Positions 1-7,615 are shown, numbered from the stretch's first letter. The stretch: DNA of 8,199 nt from DATBFU01 sp046735265 (GCA_046735265.1 JBKPSZ010000054.1:1-8199); one strand, 5' to 3'. A program made the numbers and translations. The notes: a model not told the origin generated them from the letters alone.

Positions 1-285
1 CTCGCGGCCTCCTTCCCCGCGACCTACGCCCTCGTGGCCGAGAAGTTCCGCGTGGACGAGCTTTACGACGCGATCATCGTGCGCCCCTTCAACGGCCTGG
101 CGCGCTTCTGCTGGAAGGTGATCGACGTCCTCATCATCGACGGCGTGCTGAACGCGGCGGCGTTCTTGGTCGAGCTCGTCGGAGACCTCCTTCGATTTCT
201 CCAGGCCGGAAACGTTCGCAACTACGCCCTGTCTTTCCTCCTCGGCGTCGTGGCGCTCATGCTGATCGTGCTGGGGGGCTTCTGA
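1..285 (+). CDS. nuoL: NADH-quinone oxidoreductase subunit L, C-terminal part (5' end outside window)
   Basis: This is the last 94 residues of NuoL, a proton-pumping antiporter-like membrane subunit of respiratory complex I. The reading frame is open from the first base, so the gene begins upstream of the window. The stretch ELYDAIIVRPF (visible residues about 20-30) matches the family's conserved LYD..FV+PF segment near the end of the protein. The final helix, from RNYALSFLLG to the end (about residues 73-94), matches the last transmembrane helix that follows the long lateral helix of NuoL. Identity is supported further by nuoM and nuoN following directly, which is the standard nuoL-M-N order. 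The stop at 283-285 is 34 nt before the nuoM start. The GTG at 34 is an internal valine codon, not a start. Confidence 0.93.
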   Translation, partial: LAASFPATYALVAEKFRVDELYDAIIVRPFNGLARFCWKVIDVLIIDGVLNAAAFLVELVGDLLRFLQAGNVRNYALSFLLGVVALMLIVLGGF

Positions 286-303
286 TGCGTCGCCGGTCAC
301 AGC

Positions 304-310
304 GGGAAAG
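304..310 (+). promoter_or_regulatory. Probable ribosome binding site of nuoM
   Basis: GGGAAAG lies 9 nt before the ATG at 320. It is a weak, purine-rich Shine-Dalgarno-like match but the only one near this start. Weak binding here would fit translational coupling from nuoL. Confidence 0.4.
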
Positions 311-319
311 TCGGATCCG

Positions 320-1888
320 ATGACGGACCTGCTCCAGAACCACCTGCTGTCGGTCGTCGTCTTCCTGCCGGTGGCCGGCGCGGCCCTGGTCGCCCTGTTC
401 CCATCGTCGGCCGCGAAAGCCGCCCGGACCTTCGCGCTTCTCATCGCGATCCTCGACTTCGCCTTGTCGATCCCGCTCTGGACGCGTTTCGTGCCCGGGG
501 CCCCCGGTTTCCAGTTTACCGAGACCGTCGTGTGGGTACCGGCCTACGGCATCTCCTACTCGGTGGGCCTCGACGGCCTCTCGCTCGTGCTCCTCCTCCT
601 GACGACGCTCCTGACGCCGGTGTCCCTGCTCTTTTCCGTCACTCACGTGGAGAAGGGCGTGCGCGGGTTCTCGATGGCCTTCCTCCTGCTCGAGTCGGGA
701 ATGCTGGGGAGCCTCGTCGCGCTCGATCTCGTGCTCTTCTACGTCTTCTGGGAGGTCATGCTCGTCCCGATGTACTTCATCATCGGGATCTGGGGCGGCG
801 CGCGGCGGATCTACGCCGCGATGAAGTTCTTCCTTTTCACGATGGCCGGCAGCCTCCTGATGTTCCTCGCGATCCTCTATCTCGCGGTCCGGCACCACTC
901 GGTGACGGGACAGTGGTCGTTCCTGCTCGCGGACCTGGCGTCTCTGGACCACACCGCCGGCATCCAGGCGATCCTCTTCTCCGCTTTCGCGCTCGCTTTC
1001 GCGATCAAGGTGCCGGTCTTTCCGCTCCACACCTGGCTGCCTGACGCGCACACCGAGGCGCCGACCGCTGGATCGATCATCCTCGCGGGCGTCCTCCTGA
1101 AGCTCGGCGTGTACGGCTATCTGCGCTTCGGACTGTCGCTCTTCCCGGAGGCGGCGCTCCGGTACGCGCCCTGGGTCGGACTGCTCGGCGTCATCGGCGT
1201 CATCTATGGCGCTCTGGTCGCCTATCCGCAGAAGGACATGAAGCGGCTCGTCGCGTATTCGTCCGTTTCGCACCTCGGGCTCGTCGTCGTCGGGGTCGCG
1301 GCCTTCACGTCCGTGTCTCTCTCCGGTTCGATTCTCCAGATGATCAACCATGGCCTCTCGACGGGGGCGCTGTTCCTCCTCGTCGGAGTGCTCTACGAGA
1401 GGCGCCACACGCGCGAGATCGAGGCCTACGGCGGCATCGCGGGCGTCGTTCCGGTCACGACGGCCCTCTTCCTCGTTGCGACCCTCTCGTCGATCGGCCT
1501 GCCCGGCTTGAACGGTTTCGTCGGAGAGTTCCTGATCCTCCTCGAAACCTGGACGTCGGCCCACCGGTGGTGGGCCGTCCTCTCGGCGACCGGCGTGATC
1601 CTCTCGGCAATCTACATGCTGACTCTCGTCCAGCGGGTCTTCTGGAACCCGCTCGTGCACGAGGAGAACAAGCAGCTGACCGAGATCCGACCGAGCGAGC
1701 TCGTCGCCGCGGCCGTTCTCGTGCTCGCGATGGTCTGGATCGGCGTGCGCCCGAACGACGTGCTCTCGCGCCTCGGACCCACGGTCGAGGCGATACGGGA
1801 GAGCGTGCTCGAGAAGACCGCGGCCCGGGCACCGGGACATGCCTCGCCGTCGGCGCCGGCCGGCACTGCGGCGGGAGGCGCGCCTTGA
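320..1888 (+). CDS. nuoM: NADH-quinone oxidoreductase subunit M
   Basis: NuoM is one of three antiporter-like subunits in the membrane arm of complex I and pumps protons as electrons pass from NADH to quinone. The 522-residue product is close to the family's usual length (about 500) and is almost wholly hydrophobic, with roughly 14 membrane helices. Essential charged residues of the channel are present: Glu145 in FYVFWEVMLVPMYF, Lys230 in AFAIKVPVFPLHTWLPDAH, Lys261 in GVLLKLGVYGY and Glu403 in FVGEFLIL. These correspond to E. coli Glu144, Lys234, Lys265 and Glu407. The family signature AYPQKDMKRLVAYSSVSH is at 301-318. The ATG at 320 is chosen because the protein then begins directly with the first helix. 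The last 25 residues or so (after about 498) are an Ala/Pro/Gly-rich tail that also carries the nuoN ribosome binding site. The stop overlaps the nuoN start, so the two are surely co-transcribed. Confidence 0.97.
   Translation: MTDLLQNHLLSVVVFLPVAGAALVALFPSSAAKAARTFALLIAILDFALSIPLWTRFVPGAPGFQFTETVVWVPAYGISYSVGLDGLSLVLLLLTTLLTPVSLLFSVTHVEKGVRGFSMAFLLLESGMLGSLVALDLVLFYVFWEVMLVPMYFIIGIWGGARRIYAAMKFFLFTMAGSLLMFLAILYLAVRHHSVTGQWSFLLADLASLDHTAGIQAILFSAFALAFAIKVPVFPLHTWLPDAHTEAPTAGSIILAGVLLKLGVYGYLRFGLSLFPEAALRYAPWVGLLGVIGVIYGALVAYPQKDMKRLVAYSSVSHLGLVVVGVAAFTSVSLSGSILQMINHGLSTGALFLLVGVLYERRHTREIEAYGGIAGVVPVTTALFLVATLSSIGLPGLNGFVGEFLILLETWTSAHRWWAVLSATGVILSAIYMLTLVQRVFWNPLVHEENKQLTEIRPSELVAAAVLVLAMVWIGVRPNDVLSRLGPTVEAIRESVLEKTAARAPGHASPSAPAGTAAGGAP
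1873..1878 (+). promoter_or_regulatory. Ribosome binding site that fixes the nuoN start
   Basis: GGGAGG sits 6 nt before the TTG at 1885, inside the last codons of nuoM. No ATG or GTG in the nuoN frame lies near the start of the conserved protein, so this site decides in favour of the TTG start. Confidence 0.75.
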
Positions 1889-3330
1889 TCCCCTTCGGCC
1901 CGCGCGAGCTCGCGGCGATCCTGCCGGAGATCTGCCTCGCGGCCGCGGGATGCCTGATCGTCCTGCTCGAGGCCTTCGCCCCTGGCACCCGCCGCGCTTT
2001 CGCCACGATTACCCTCGCGGCGATCGCCGCCTCGCTTTACTTCCTCGCCCGCGCGCCGATCGGGACCACCTTCGGCGGACGCCTCGAGACTTCGGCGTTG
2101 ACCAACGTCGTGAGCCTGTTCCTCGCCGCGACCGCGGCGATCGCGACGCTCGTCGCCAAGCCCTACCTCGAGCGGACGGGGCAGGAGAAGGGAGAGTTCT
2201 ACGCTCTCCTCCTCTGGGGACACCTCGGCGTGTCGCTCATGGTTCGCGGGCTCGATCTCATCGTCGTGTTCATCGGACTCGAGACGCTCTCGCTTGCCTT
2301 CTACGTTCTCGCGGCGATCTTCCGCAGCATCCCGTCCTCCTCGGAAGCCGGCTTGAAGTACTTCCTGACGGGCGCGTTCGGTTCGGCGTTCACGCTCTAC
2401 GGAATCGCGCTTCTCTTCGGGAAGAGCGGGAGCCTCCGCATCTCGTCGCTGTCGCAGGTCGGGCTCGGCTCGGATCCGGTCGTCACGCTCGCGCTTCTCC
2501 TCCTCCTCGCCGGTTTCGGGTTCAAGATGTCGCTCGCGCCTTTTCACGCCTGGGCGCCCGACGTCTATCAGGGAATGCCCACGCCCGCAGTCGCCTACCT
2601 TTCGGTAGCGCCGAAGGGGGCGAGCGTCATTGTCCTCTACCGCGTGCTCACCGCCGTCTTCCAGGGAGAGCTGCCGGGAAGGCTCGAGACGGGCATCGCC
2701 GCCCTCGCGATCCTCTCGATGACCCTCGGCAACGTCGTCGCGCTCGCTCAGCGGGACATCAAGCGGCTCCTCGCCTACTCGGGTATCGCGCACATGGGAT
2801 ACGTGACGATCACGTTGGCCGTCTTCGGTCGAGCGGCCCTTTCGGCCGCGATCGTCTACTTCTTCGCCTACTTGGTCTCCAATGCCGGCGCGTTCGCGGC
2901 AGTCTCGGCGCTCTACCGGGACGAGACGAAGCCCCATCCGGTCGGCCTCCTCGCCGGCGAGGGACGGCGCGCGCCGTTCCCGGCGGCCGTCCTGACGCTT
3001 TGTTTCTTGTCCCTGGCGGGAATCCCGGCGACGGCCGGATTCATCGGAAAGTTCTTCGTCTTCGGAACGGCGATCGAACGCGGTCTCTACGCGCTCGCCG
3101 TCATCGGCATCCTGAACAGCCTCGTGTCGATCGGCTATTATTTGAAGGTCGTCTACGTCCTCTACATGCGCGAACCCGTCGAAGCGGAGAGACCACCGGC
3201 GCTCGAGGTATCCGACGGCCTCGCCCTCGGCCTGTGCGCGGCGGGCATCCTCGCTCTGGGCATCTTCCCCGCCGGCCTAGTGAGCCTGGCGCGCCAGGCC
3301 GCCGAGACGCTCCCCTTCTTCGGGCCCTGA
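1885..3330 (+). CDS. nuoN: NADH-quinone oxidoreductase subunit N
   Basis: NuoN is the third antiporter-like proton-pumping subunit of complex I, placed in the membrane arm nearest the quinone module. With the TTG start the product is 481 residues, matching the family (E. coli 485). About 14 membrane helices are seen. Channel residues are intact: Glu133 in FIGLETLSLAFY, Lys158 in SEAGLKYF, Lys214 in GFKMSLAPFHAWAPDVYQG, Lys244 in VAPKGASV and Lys388 in GFIGKFFVF. The loop QRDIKRLLAYSGIAHMGY (289-306) is the family signature. The frame stays open upstream to beyond 1567, but that part overlaps nuoM and reads as Arg-rich nonsense. The TTG overlaps the nuoM stop (TTGA) and has a good ribosome binding site, so coupled translation is likely. 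No terminator follows in the 67 nt before the next gene. Confidence 0.97.
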   Translation: MIPFGPRELAAILPEICLAAAGCLIVLLEAFAPGTRRAFATITLAAIAASLYFLARAPIGTTFGGRLETSALTNVVSLFLAATAAIATLVAKPYLERTGQEKGEFYALLLWGHLGVSLMVRGLDLIVVFIGLETLSLAFYVLAAIFRSIPSSSEAGLKYFLTGAFGSAFTLYGIALLFGKSGSLRISSLSQVGLGSDPVVTLALLLLLAGFGFKMSLAPFHAWAPDVYQGMPTPAVAYLSVAPKGASVIVLYRVLTAVFQGELPGRLETGIAALAILSMTLGNVVALAQRDIKRLLAYSGIAHMGYVTITLAVFGRAALSAAIVYFFAYLVSNAGAFAAVSALYRDETKPHPVGLLAGEGRRAPFPAAVLTLCFLSLAGIPATAGFIGKFFVFGTAIERGLYALAVIGILNSLVSIGYYLKVVYVLYMREPVEAERPPALEVSDGLALGLCAAGILALGIFPAGLVSLARQAAETLPFFGP

Positions 3331-3384
3331 CCCCCGGTTCCAACGAAAGATCGACGACCCGATCGCTCGACCATCCCAAGAAAA

Positions 3385-3390
3385 AGGAGA
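3385..3390 (+). promoter_or_regulatory. Ribosome binding site of the glutamate dehydrogenase gene
   Basis: AGGAGA preceded by an A-run lies 7 nt before the ATG at 3398. It is a strong Shine-Dalgarno match at ideal spacing and supports that ATG, despite the unusual Pro/Ala-rich N-terminus that results. Confidence 0.8.
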
Positions 3391-3397
3391 CGAGAGC

Positions 3398-4705
<1,308 letters not shown>

Positions 4706-4720
4706 CCGCCCCGGGGGCGG
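4706..4720 (+). terminator. Possible weak GC hairpin after the dehydrogenase gene
   Basis: CCGCC (4706-4710) pairs with GGCGG (4716-4720) around a five-base loop, right after the stop codon. No T-run follows, so it is not a convincing intrinsic terminator. It may only slow or protect the transcript end. Confidence 0.25.
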
Positions 4721-4787
4721 AGCACGGCGCGGACTGAGTCCCGGGCACGGTGGCCAGCCCACCGGGGGGCTCAGCTTCAGCCGGCTT

Positions 4788-4796
4788 TGATATGGT
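4788..4796 (+). promoter_or_regulatory. Possible extended -10 promoter for the LPKTA surface protein gene
   Basis: TGATATGGT has the TGn of an extended -10 element followed by TATGGT, which matches four of six positions of TATAAT. No good -35 is seen 16-18 nt upstream. It lies in the least GC-rich part of the 158-nt gap and would give a leader of about 60 nt. The preceding gene ends with only a weak hairpin, so read-through is also possible. Confidence 0.3.
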
Positions 4797-4853
4797 TCAC
4801 CCCATAGGTTTGCGAAGAATGGTGGGAAGCGCCCGAAGATCGATTTCGCTGAA

Positions 4854-4859
4854 AGGAGG
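4854..4859 (+). promoter_or_regulatory. Ribosome binding site of the LPKTA surface protein gene
   Basis: AGGAGG, within AAAGGAGGA, lies 4 nt before the ATG at 4864. The frame is open further upstream to 4750, but only this ATG has a ribosome binding site and begins a proper signal peptide. Confidence 0.8.
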
Positions 4860-4863
4860 AAGC

Positions 4864-5607
4864 ATGTCCAAGAGGATTCTCAGTCTTGTTTCGGCGGCTT
4901 TCGTGCTGGCCGCAGTCGCGGTGGCTCAGCAGTCGACGACGACACGCACGGTGAATTTCGAGATCGTCTCCGTCAACGGCACAACGATCGTTTACAAGGA
5001 CATGGGGACCGGCCAGACGAAGGAGTACGTCGCGCAGCCGGACGCCAGGTTCACGATGGACGGCAAGGAGATGGGGCTCTCGGATCTCAAGCCCGGGATG
5101 AAGGGGTCGGCCACTGTCACGACGACGACCACCACGCATCCCGTCGTGGTCACGGAAGTCAAGAACGCGACGGTCCTGGCCGTGGCCGGAAACGCCATCA
5201 TCGTGCGGATGGCCGATGGCACGAACCGTCAGTTCACGCAGGCGGACGTCGACAAGCGCAACGCGAAGCTCTATCGCGATGGACAGGAAGTCGCGCTTTC
5301 GCAGTTCCGGCCGAACGACCATCTGTCGGCCACGATCGTCACGGACTCCGCGCCGAAGATCGTGAGCTCGAGCCAGGTCAAGGCGATGGTCAAGAGCGAG
5401 CCGAAGCCGGCCCCGGCCGCTGCGGCGTCTGCACCGGCTCCCGCTCCGGCGCCCGCCCCGGCTGTGGCATCCGCCCCGGCGCCGGCTGCCGAGCACCACG
5501 CGAAGCTTCCCAAGACGGCGAGCTCGGTTCCCGCGATCGGAGCGTTCGGCGCTCTGCTCGTCTCTCTGGGGCTCGCGCTGGCGATTCGGCGTCGTCGGAC
5601 CCGCTAG
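4864..5607 (+). CDS. Secreted two-repeat protein with LPKTA-type C-terminal surface anchor
   Basis: The function is unknown; the architecture suggests a small surface-exposed protein. Of 247 residues, 1-21 form a signal peptide (MSKR, a hydrophobic core, then AVA before QQ). Two related beta-rich domains follow, about 31-87 and 101-160. They share the pattern of a val-rich strand, G-T, a central FTMDGKE/LYRDGQE turn, a Leu-S-dlKPG/qfRPN step and SATVT/SATIVT. Residues 180-208 are an Ala/Pro linker. The C-terminus has LPKTA at 215-219, a hydrophobic segment at about 222-240 and the tail RRRRTR. This is the three-part plan of a sortase-type sorting signal, except that the usual LPxTG Gly is Ala. 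I recall similar LPKTAS tails in acidobacterial proteins but cannot search. The other option is that the tail is simply a C-terminal membrane anchor. Start is set by AGGAGG. The gene appears to be a single unit, ended by a strong terminator. Confidence 0.85.
   Translation: MSKRILSLVSAAFVLAAVAVAQQSTTTRTVNFEIVSVNGTTIVYKDMGTGQTKEYVAQPDARFTMDGKEMGLSDLKPGMKGSATVTTTTTTHPVVVTEVKNATVLAVAGNAIIVRMADGTNRQFTQADVDKRNAKLYRDGQEVALSQFRPNDHLSATIVTDSAPKIVSSSQVKAMVKSEPKPAPAAAASAPAPAPAPAPAVASAPAPAAEHHAKLPKTASSVPAIGAFGALLVSLGLALAIRRRRTR
5401..5487 (+). repeat. Ala/Pro-rich low-complexity linker coding stretch
   Basis: This encodes residues 180-208 of the surface protein, mostly alternating Ala-Pro with some Ser and Val. 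Such stretches are stiff, extended spacers. Here it would hold the two-domain head away from the membrane or wall anchor. The DNA is a degenerate GCC/CCG-type repeat and could change length by slippage. Confidence 0.75.
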
Positions 5608-5629
5608 CCGCGAGTTCTTCGGATCTTCA

Positions 5630-5671
5630 AGCCGCGTCCGGCTCGCAATGCCTGGCGCGGCTCTTGTTTTT
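5630..5671 (+). terminator. Intrinsic terminator of the LPKTA surface protein gene
   Basis: Bases 5630-5642 pair with 5650-5662 around a seven-base loop (5643-5649). There is one mismatch (5639/5653) and one T-G wobble (5637/5655), and the base of the stem is a perfect AGCCGCG/CGCGGCT. The run CTTGTTTTT follows at 5663-5669 and just beyond. It begins 22 nt after the stop codon. On the other strand the flank is TGAAGATCC, with no T-run, so it probably works only for the plus-strand gene. Confidence 0.85.
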
Positions 5672-5686
5672 CCAGCTCGCGCGGAT

Positions 5687-6280
5687 TCAGCGCCACTGCC
5701 GGATGAGCAGGGCGCGCACGGGAGAGGCGTCGAGCGTCTCGAAGGCGAGAGGCGCCGCGACGAGCCCGTAGTCACCCGGCGCCACGTGGTCGAGCCGGAG
5801 CGCCTCGAGGAGAGCGACCCCGCGCGAGAGCAGAGCCCGGTGCGCCGGAAGGTCTTCCGCGTCGAGCGGATCGATCGACAGCGCGTCGGTTCCGACGAGA
5901 AGCGCCCCCTTCTCCGCGAGCCGGACCGCCGCGAGGGGCGAGAGAAACGCCTGTCCCCGGGTTCGGAAGAGCACGCGGGGAAAGCCGATCGCCCTGCGCG
6001 GAAGTCCGTCGGGCCCGACTTCTCCCTCTCCCGGCAGATCCAGGACCCGCGCCGGCCCGACGAAGGGGTGGAGCGAGACCGCCCCGATCGCGGCGCCGTC
6101 CAGCAGGACGTGCGCCGGAGCGTCGGCGTGCGTCCCGAGGTGCGCGCTCATGCTGAACGCGGTGGATTCGTAGGGCGCGCCGTCCGTCAAACTCGACGTC
6201 GTGCGGTAGCTGAAAGGAGATTCTCCCGGCCATCCCCGGGTGCGCTCGCCGATCGGCCGGGAGATGTCGAGGATCTCGAG
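5687..6280 (-). CDS. Cyclase-family metal hydrolase, kynurenine formamidase (KynB)-like; start unresolved
   Basis: This belongs to the cyclase family of metal-dependent hydrolases, which includes KynB, the enzyme that removes the formyl group from N-formylkynurenine in tryptophan breakdown. Numbering from the Leu at 6280, the protein opens with LEILDISRPIG and Trp17-Pro-Gly. It has the metal motif HLGTHADAPAH (His47, His51, Asp53, His57), GTD at 130-132, and His147 and Glu159 in PAHRALLSRGVALLEAL. The spacing equals that of KynB His50/54/Asp56/His60 and His160/Glu172. It ends in the typical SPVRALLI. The 197 residues are about the family length, so the true start must be within a few codons of 6280. 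Yet the frame has no ATG, GTG, TTG or CTG there. The nearest upstream is ATG at 6421, which would overlap the zinc-ribbon gene by 108 nt. The substrate is not certain, since no other tryptophan-pathway gene is nearby. It is the last gene of the minus-strand run. Confidence 0.85.
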   Translation of the reverse strand, partial: LEILDISRPIGERTRGWPGESPFSYRTTSSLTDGAPYESTAFSMSAHLGTHADAPAHVLLDGAAIGAVSLHPFVGPARVLDLPGEGEVGPDGLPRRAIGFPRVLFRTRGQAFLSPLAAVRLAEKGALLVGTDALSIDPLDAEDLPAHRALLSRGVALLEALRLDHVAPGDYGLVAAPLAFETLDASPVRALLIRQWR

Positions 6281-6312
6281 CCCGCGGGACGCTGGACTTC
6301 GCTTCGCGCCGG

Positions 6313-6771
6313 CTACCGCATCCGGCGGACGGTCTTCTTCTCGGCGTAGCGCTCCGCCACGTGGGGGTCGTACCCGCGGTGCCGCGGATGGAGCGCGACG
6401 TCCCGGTACTCGGCGTCGCATCGGTAGCAGATCGTAACCGGTCGCACCCGGGCGGCGACGATCCAATCGACGAGCACCGTCGCGAGCAGCGCCGGCGTGA
6501 ACCAGATCCAGCCGAACTTCCAGCCGACGAACAGGGCCAGCCCGAGCGAGGCGACGAGAAAGAGGCATCCGAGCCGCTGATCGAAATCCTTCTGGAGGAA
6601 GAAGGCGCGATTGCCGCAGAACCCGCAGCGCTCGACGCCCGAGGACCCGAAAGCCTCCGGAAGCTTGGCTTCGTACTTCCGTCCGCAGCGGGCGCAGGCG
6701 AATTCCCCCGCGTCGGAGGTCTCGTGCTCTCTCGCCGCGAGGCAGTCGGGGCAGTAGTAACGGGCGCGCAC
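6313..6771 (-). CDS. Small membrane protein with four CxxC zinc-ribbon motifs, function unknown
   Basis: The 152-residue product has four CxxC pairs: Cys7/10, Cys26/29, Cys49/52 and Cys115/118. The first two likely form one zinc ribbon. The third and fourth flank a membrane hairpin (about 66-84 and 86-108) and could form a second ribbon by coming together on the cytoplasmic face. Conserved-looking pieces are CGFCGN, FDQRLGCL before the first helix, ICYRCDAEYRD after the second, and DPHVAERYAEKK near the end. I recall similar uncharacterised proteins from environmental bacteria but cannot assign a role. The start is GTG at 6771; an in-frame TGA at 6790-6792 leaves no other start upstream. The ribosome binding site is poor (AGG about 11 nt away). 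A 73-nt gap separates it from the gene upstream. Its stop lies 32 nt before the conserved part of the cyclase gene, so the two are probably co-transcribed. Confidence 0.8.
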   Translation of the reverse strand: MRARYYCPDCLAAREHETSDAGEFACARCGRKYEAKLPEAFGSSGVERCGFCGNRAFFLQKDFDQRLGCLFLVASLGLALFVGWKFGWIWFTPALLATVLVDWIVAARVRPVTICYRCDAEYRDVALHPRHRGYDPHVAERYAEKKTVRRMR

Positions 6772-6844
6772 GCCGCCTAGCGCCTCTCGTCAGGATCGGG
6801 ACACGGCGGGAAGGAGTGCGACAGGAGTCCTCCTCTCCTCGCGT

Positions 6845-7603
6845 CTAGGCCGGGAACCCGGTCGCCACGGTCAGGTAGGAGGACAGGAGCTCTCCGATCA
6901 GGACGAAGACGAGCGCCACGTAGAGGAGCCCGGTCGCCGCCTGGTTCGACCGCATGTCCGCCGTCTTCCAGATGAAGTACGAGAGCGCGAGTGGACCCAG
7001 GATCCCCCACGTCACACGAAACAGGAAGAACAGGGCGTCGCGTTCGAGCGAGAGGAGCGACGAGAGGCCGGCCGGGTTCGGATCGGCGGCGAAGGCCGCA
7101 CCGAGCAGCGCCGTGCGCGCCGCCGCGAGCGCCCCGAAGAGGAGCGCTCCGCGGGCGAGAAGCCGAAACGGAAGCGACCGCGAGACGAGGTACCAGTGTC
7201 CGAGGTTCATCGTCAGGACGACCGCCCCGAGAAAGAGTCCCCCCAGAAACGCGCCGGCGATCGTCCATGCGTCGCCGTGCGGCCGGGGAGCGGAAGAGGC
7301 GACGCCGACCAGAGCCCAGCCCGCAGCGGCCGCGCCGAGCGCGAGCACGGACCGGGCTGAGGCGGCGCGGTCGGCCCAGGCGAGCGCCGTGTAAACGAAG
7401 AGAAGCGCGACCGGTGCGAACGACAGCGCGGACGGATAACCCGCCGGTTTCGCCAGCCAGGCTCCCGCGAGGAACGCCGCCGCGAGAATGCCGTGGAGCG
7501 CGAAGAATCCCTTTCCGAGGGTCCGAGGCGGAAAGAAGAGGAGCAGAAAGGCGGTGCCCATGCCCGCTTCGAGCAGGAAAAGCGCGAGACCGGCCAGAGC
7601 CAT
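6845..7603 (-). CDS. Eight-helix integral membrane protein, function unknown
   Basis: This 252-residue protein is almost all membrane helices, which I place at about 3-24, 33-51, 59-77, 82-101, 112-139, 149-173, 190-213 and 223-247. Notable positions are His37 in FFALHGIL, and His136 in MNLGHWYLVSRSL at the end of helix 5. Others are Arg197 in LFRVTWGILGP and Glu238 in VLIGELLSSYL within the last helix. Histidines inside helices, together with the GHWYL motif, make a heme- or quinone-linked role conceivable, loosely like NrfD/DmsC-type subunits. This is inference, and no partner redox gene is seen here. The start is ATG at 7603, the first after the in-frame stop of the upstream hydrolase, 12 nt away. 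The gap is pyrimidine-rich and lacks a Shine-Dalgarno site, so translation probably depends on ribosomes finishing the upstream gene. Confidence 0.8.
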   Translation of the reverse strand: MALAGLALFLLEAGMGTAFLLLFFPPRTLGKGFFALHGILAAAFLAGAWLAKPAGYPSALSFAPVALLFVYTALAWADRAASARSVLALGAAAAGWALVGVASSAPRPHGDAWTIAGAFLGGLFLGAVVLTMNLGHWYLVSRSLPFRLLARGALLFGALAAARTALLGAAFAADPNPAGLSSLLSLERDALFFLFRVTWGILGPLALSYFIWKTADMRSNQAATGLLYVALVFVLIGELLSSYLTVATGFPA

Positions 7604-7615
7604 GGAGGGCGGATG

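Noticed and set aside
257..1840. 527-codon open frame on the minus strand across nuoM
   Set aside because: Product is almost all Arg, Glu, Asp and His, the typical mirror of a GC-rich membrane-protein gene. The plus strand carries an unmistakable NuoM.
1612..2937. 441-codon minus-strand frame across nuoM and nuoN
   Set aside because: Charged, low-complexity product opposite real coding sequence, with no recognisable domain.
4750..4863. Upstream extension of the LPKTA protein frame to GTG 4750
   Set aside because: No ribosome binding site there, and it would bury the clear signal peptide that starts at 4864 behind AGGAGG.
5648..6349. 233-codon plus-strand frame opposite the cyclase gene
   Set aside because: Highly charged product; the minus strand shows the HxGTHxDAPxH motif and a full cyclase fold. 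Its ATG lies inside the terminator.
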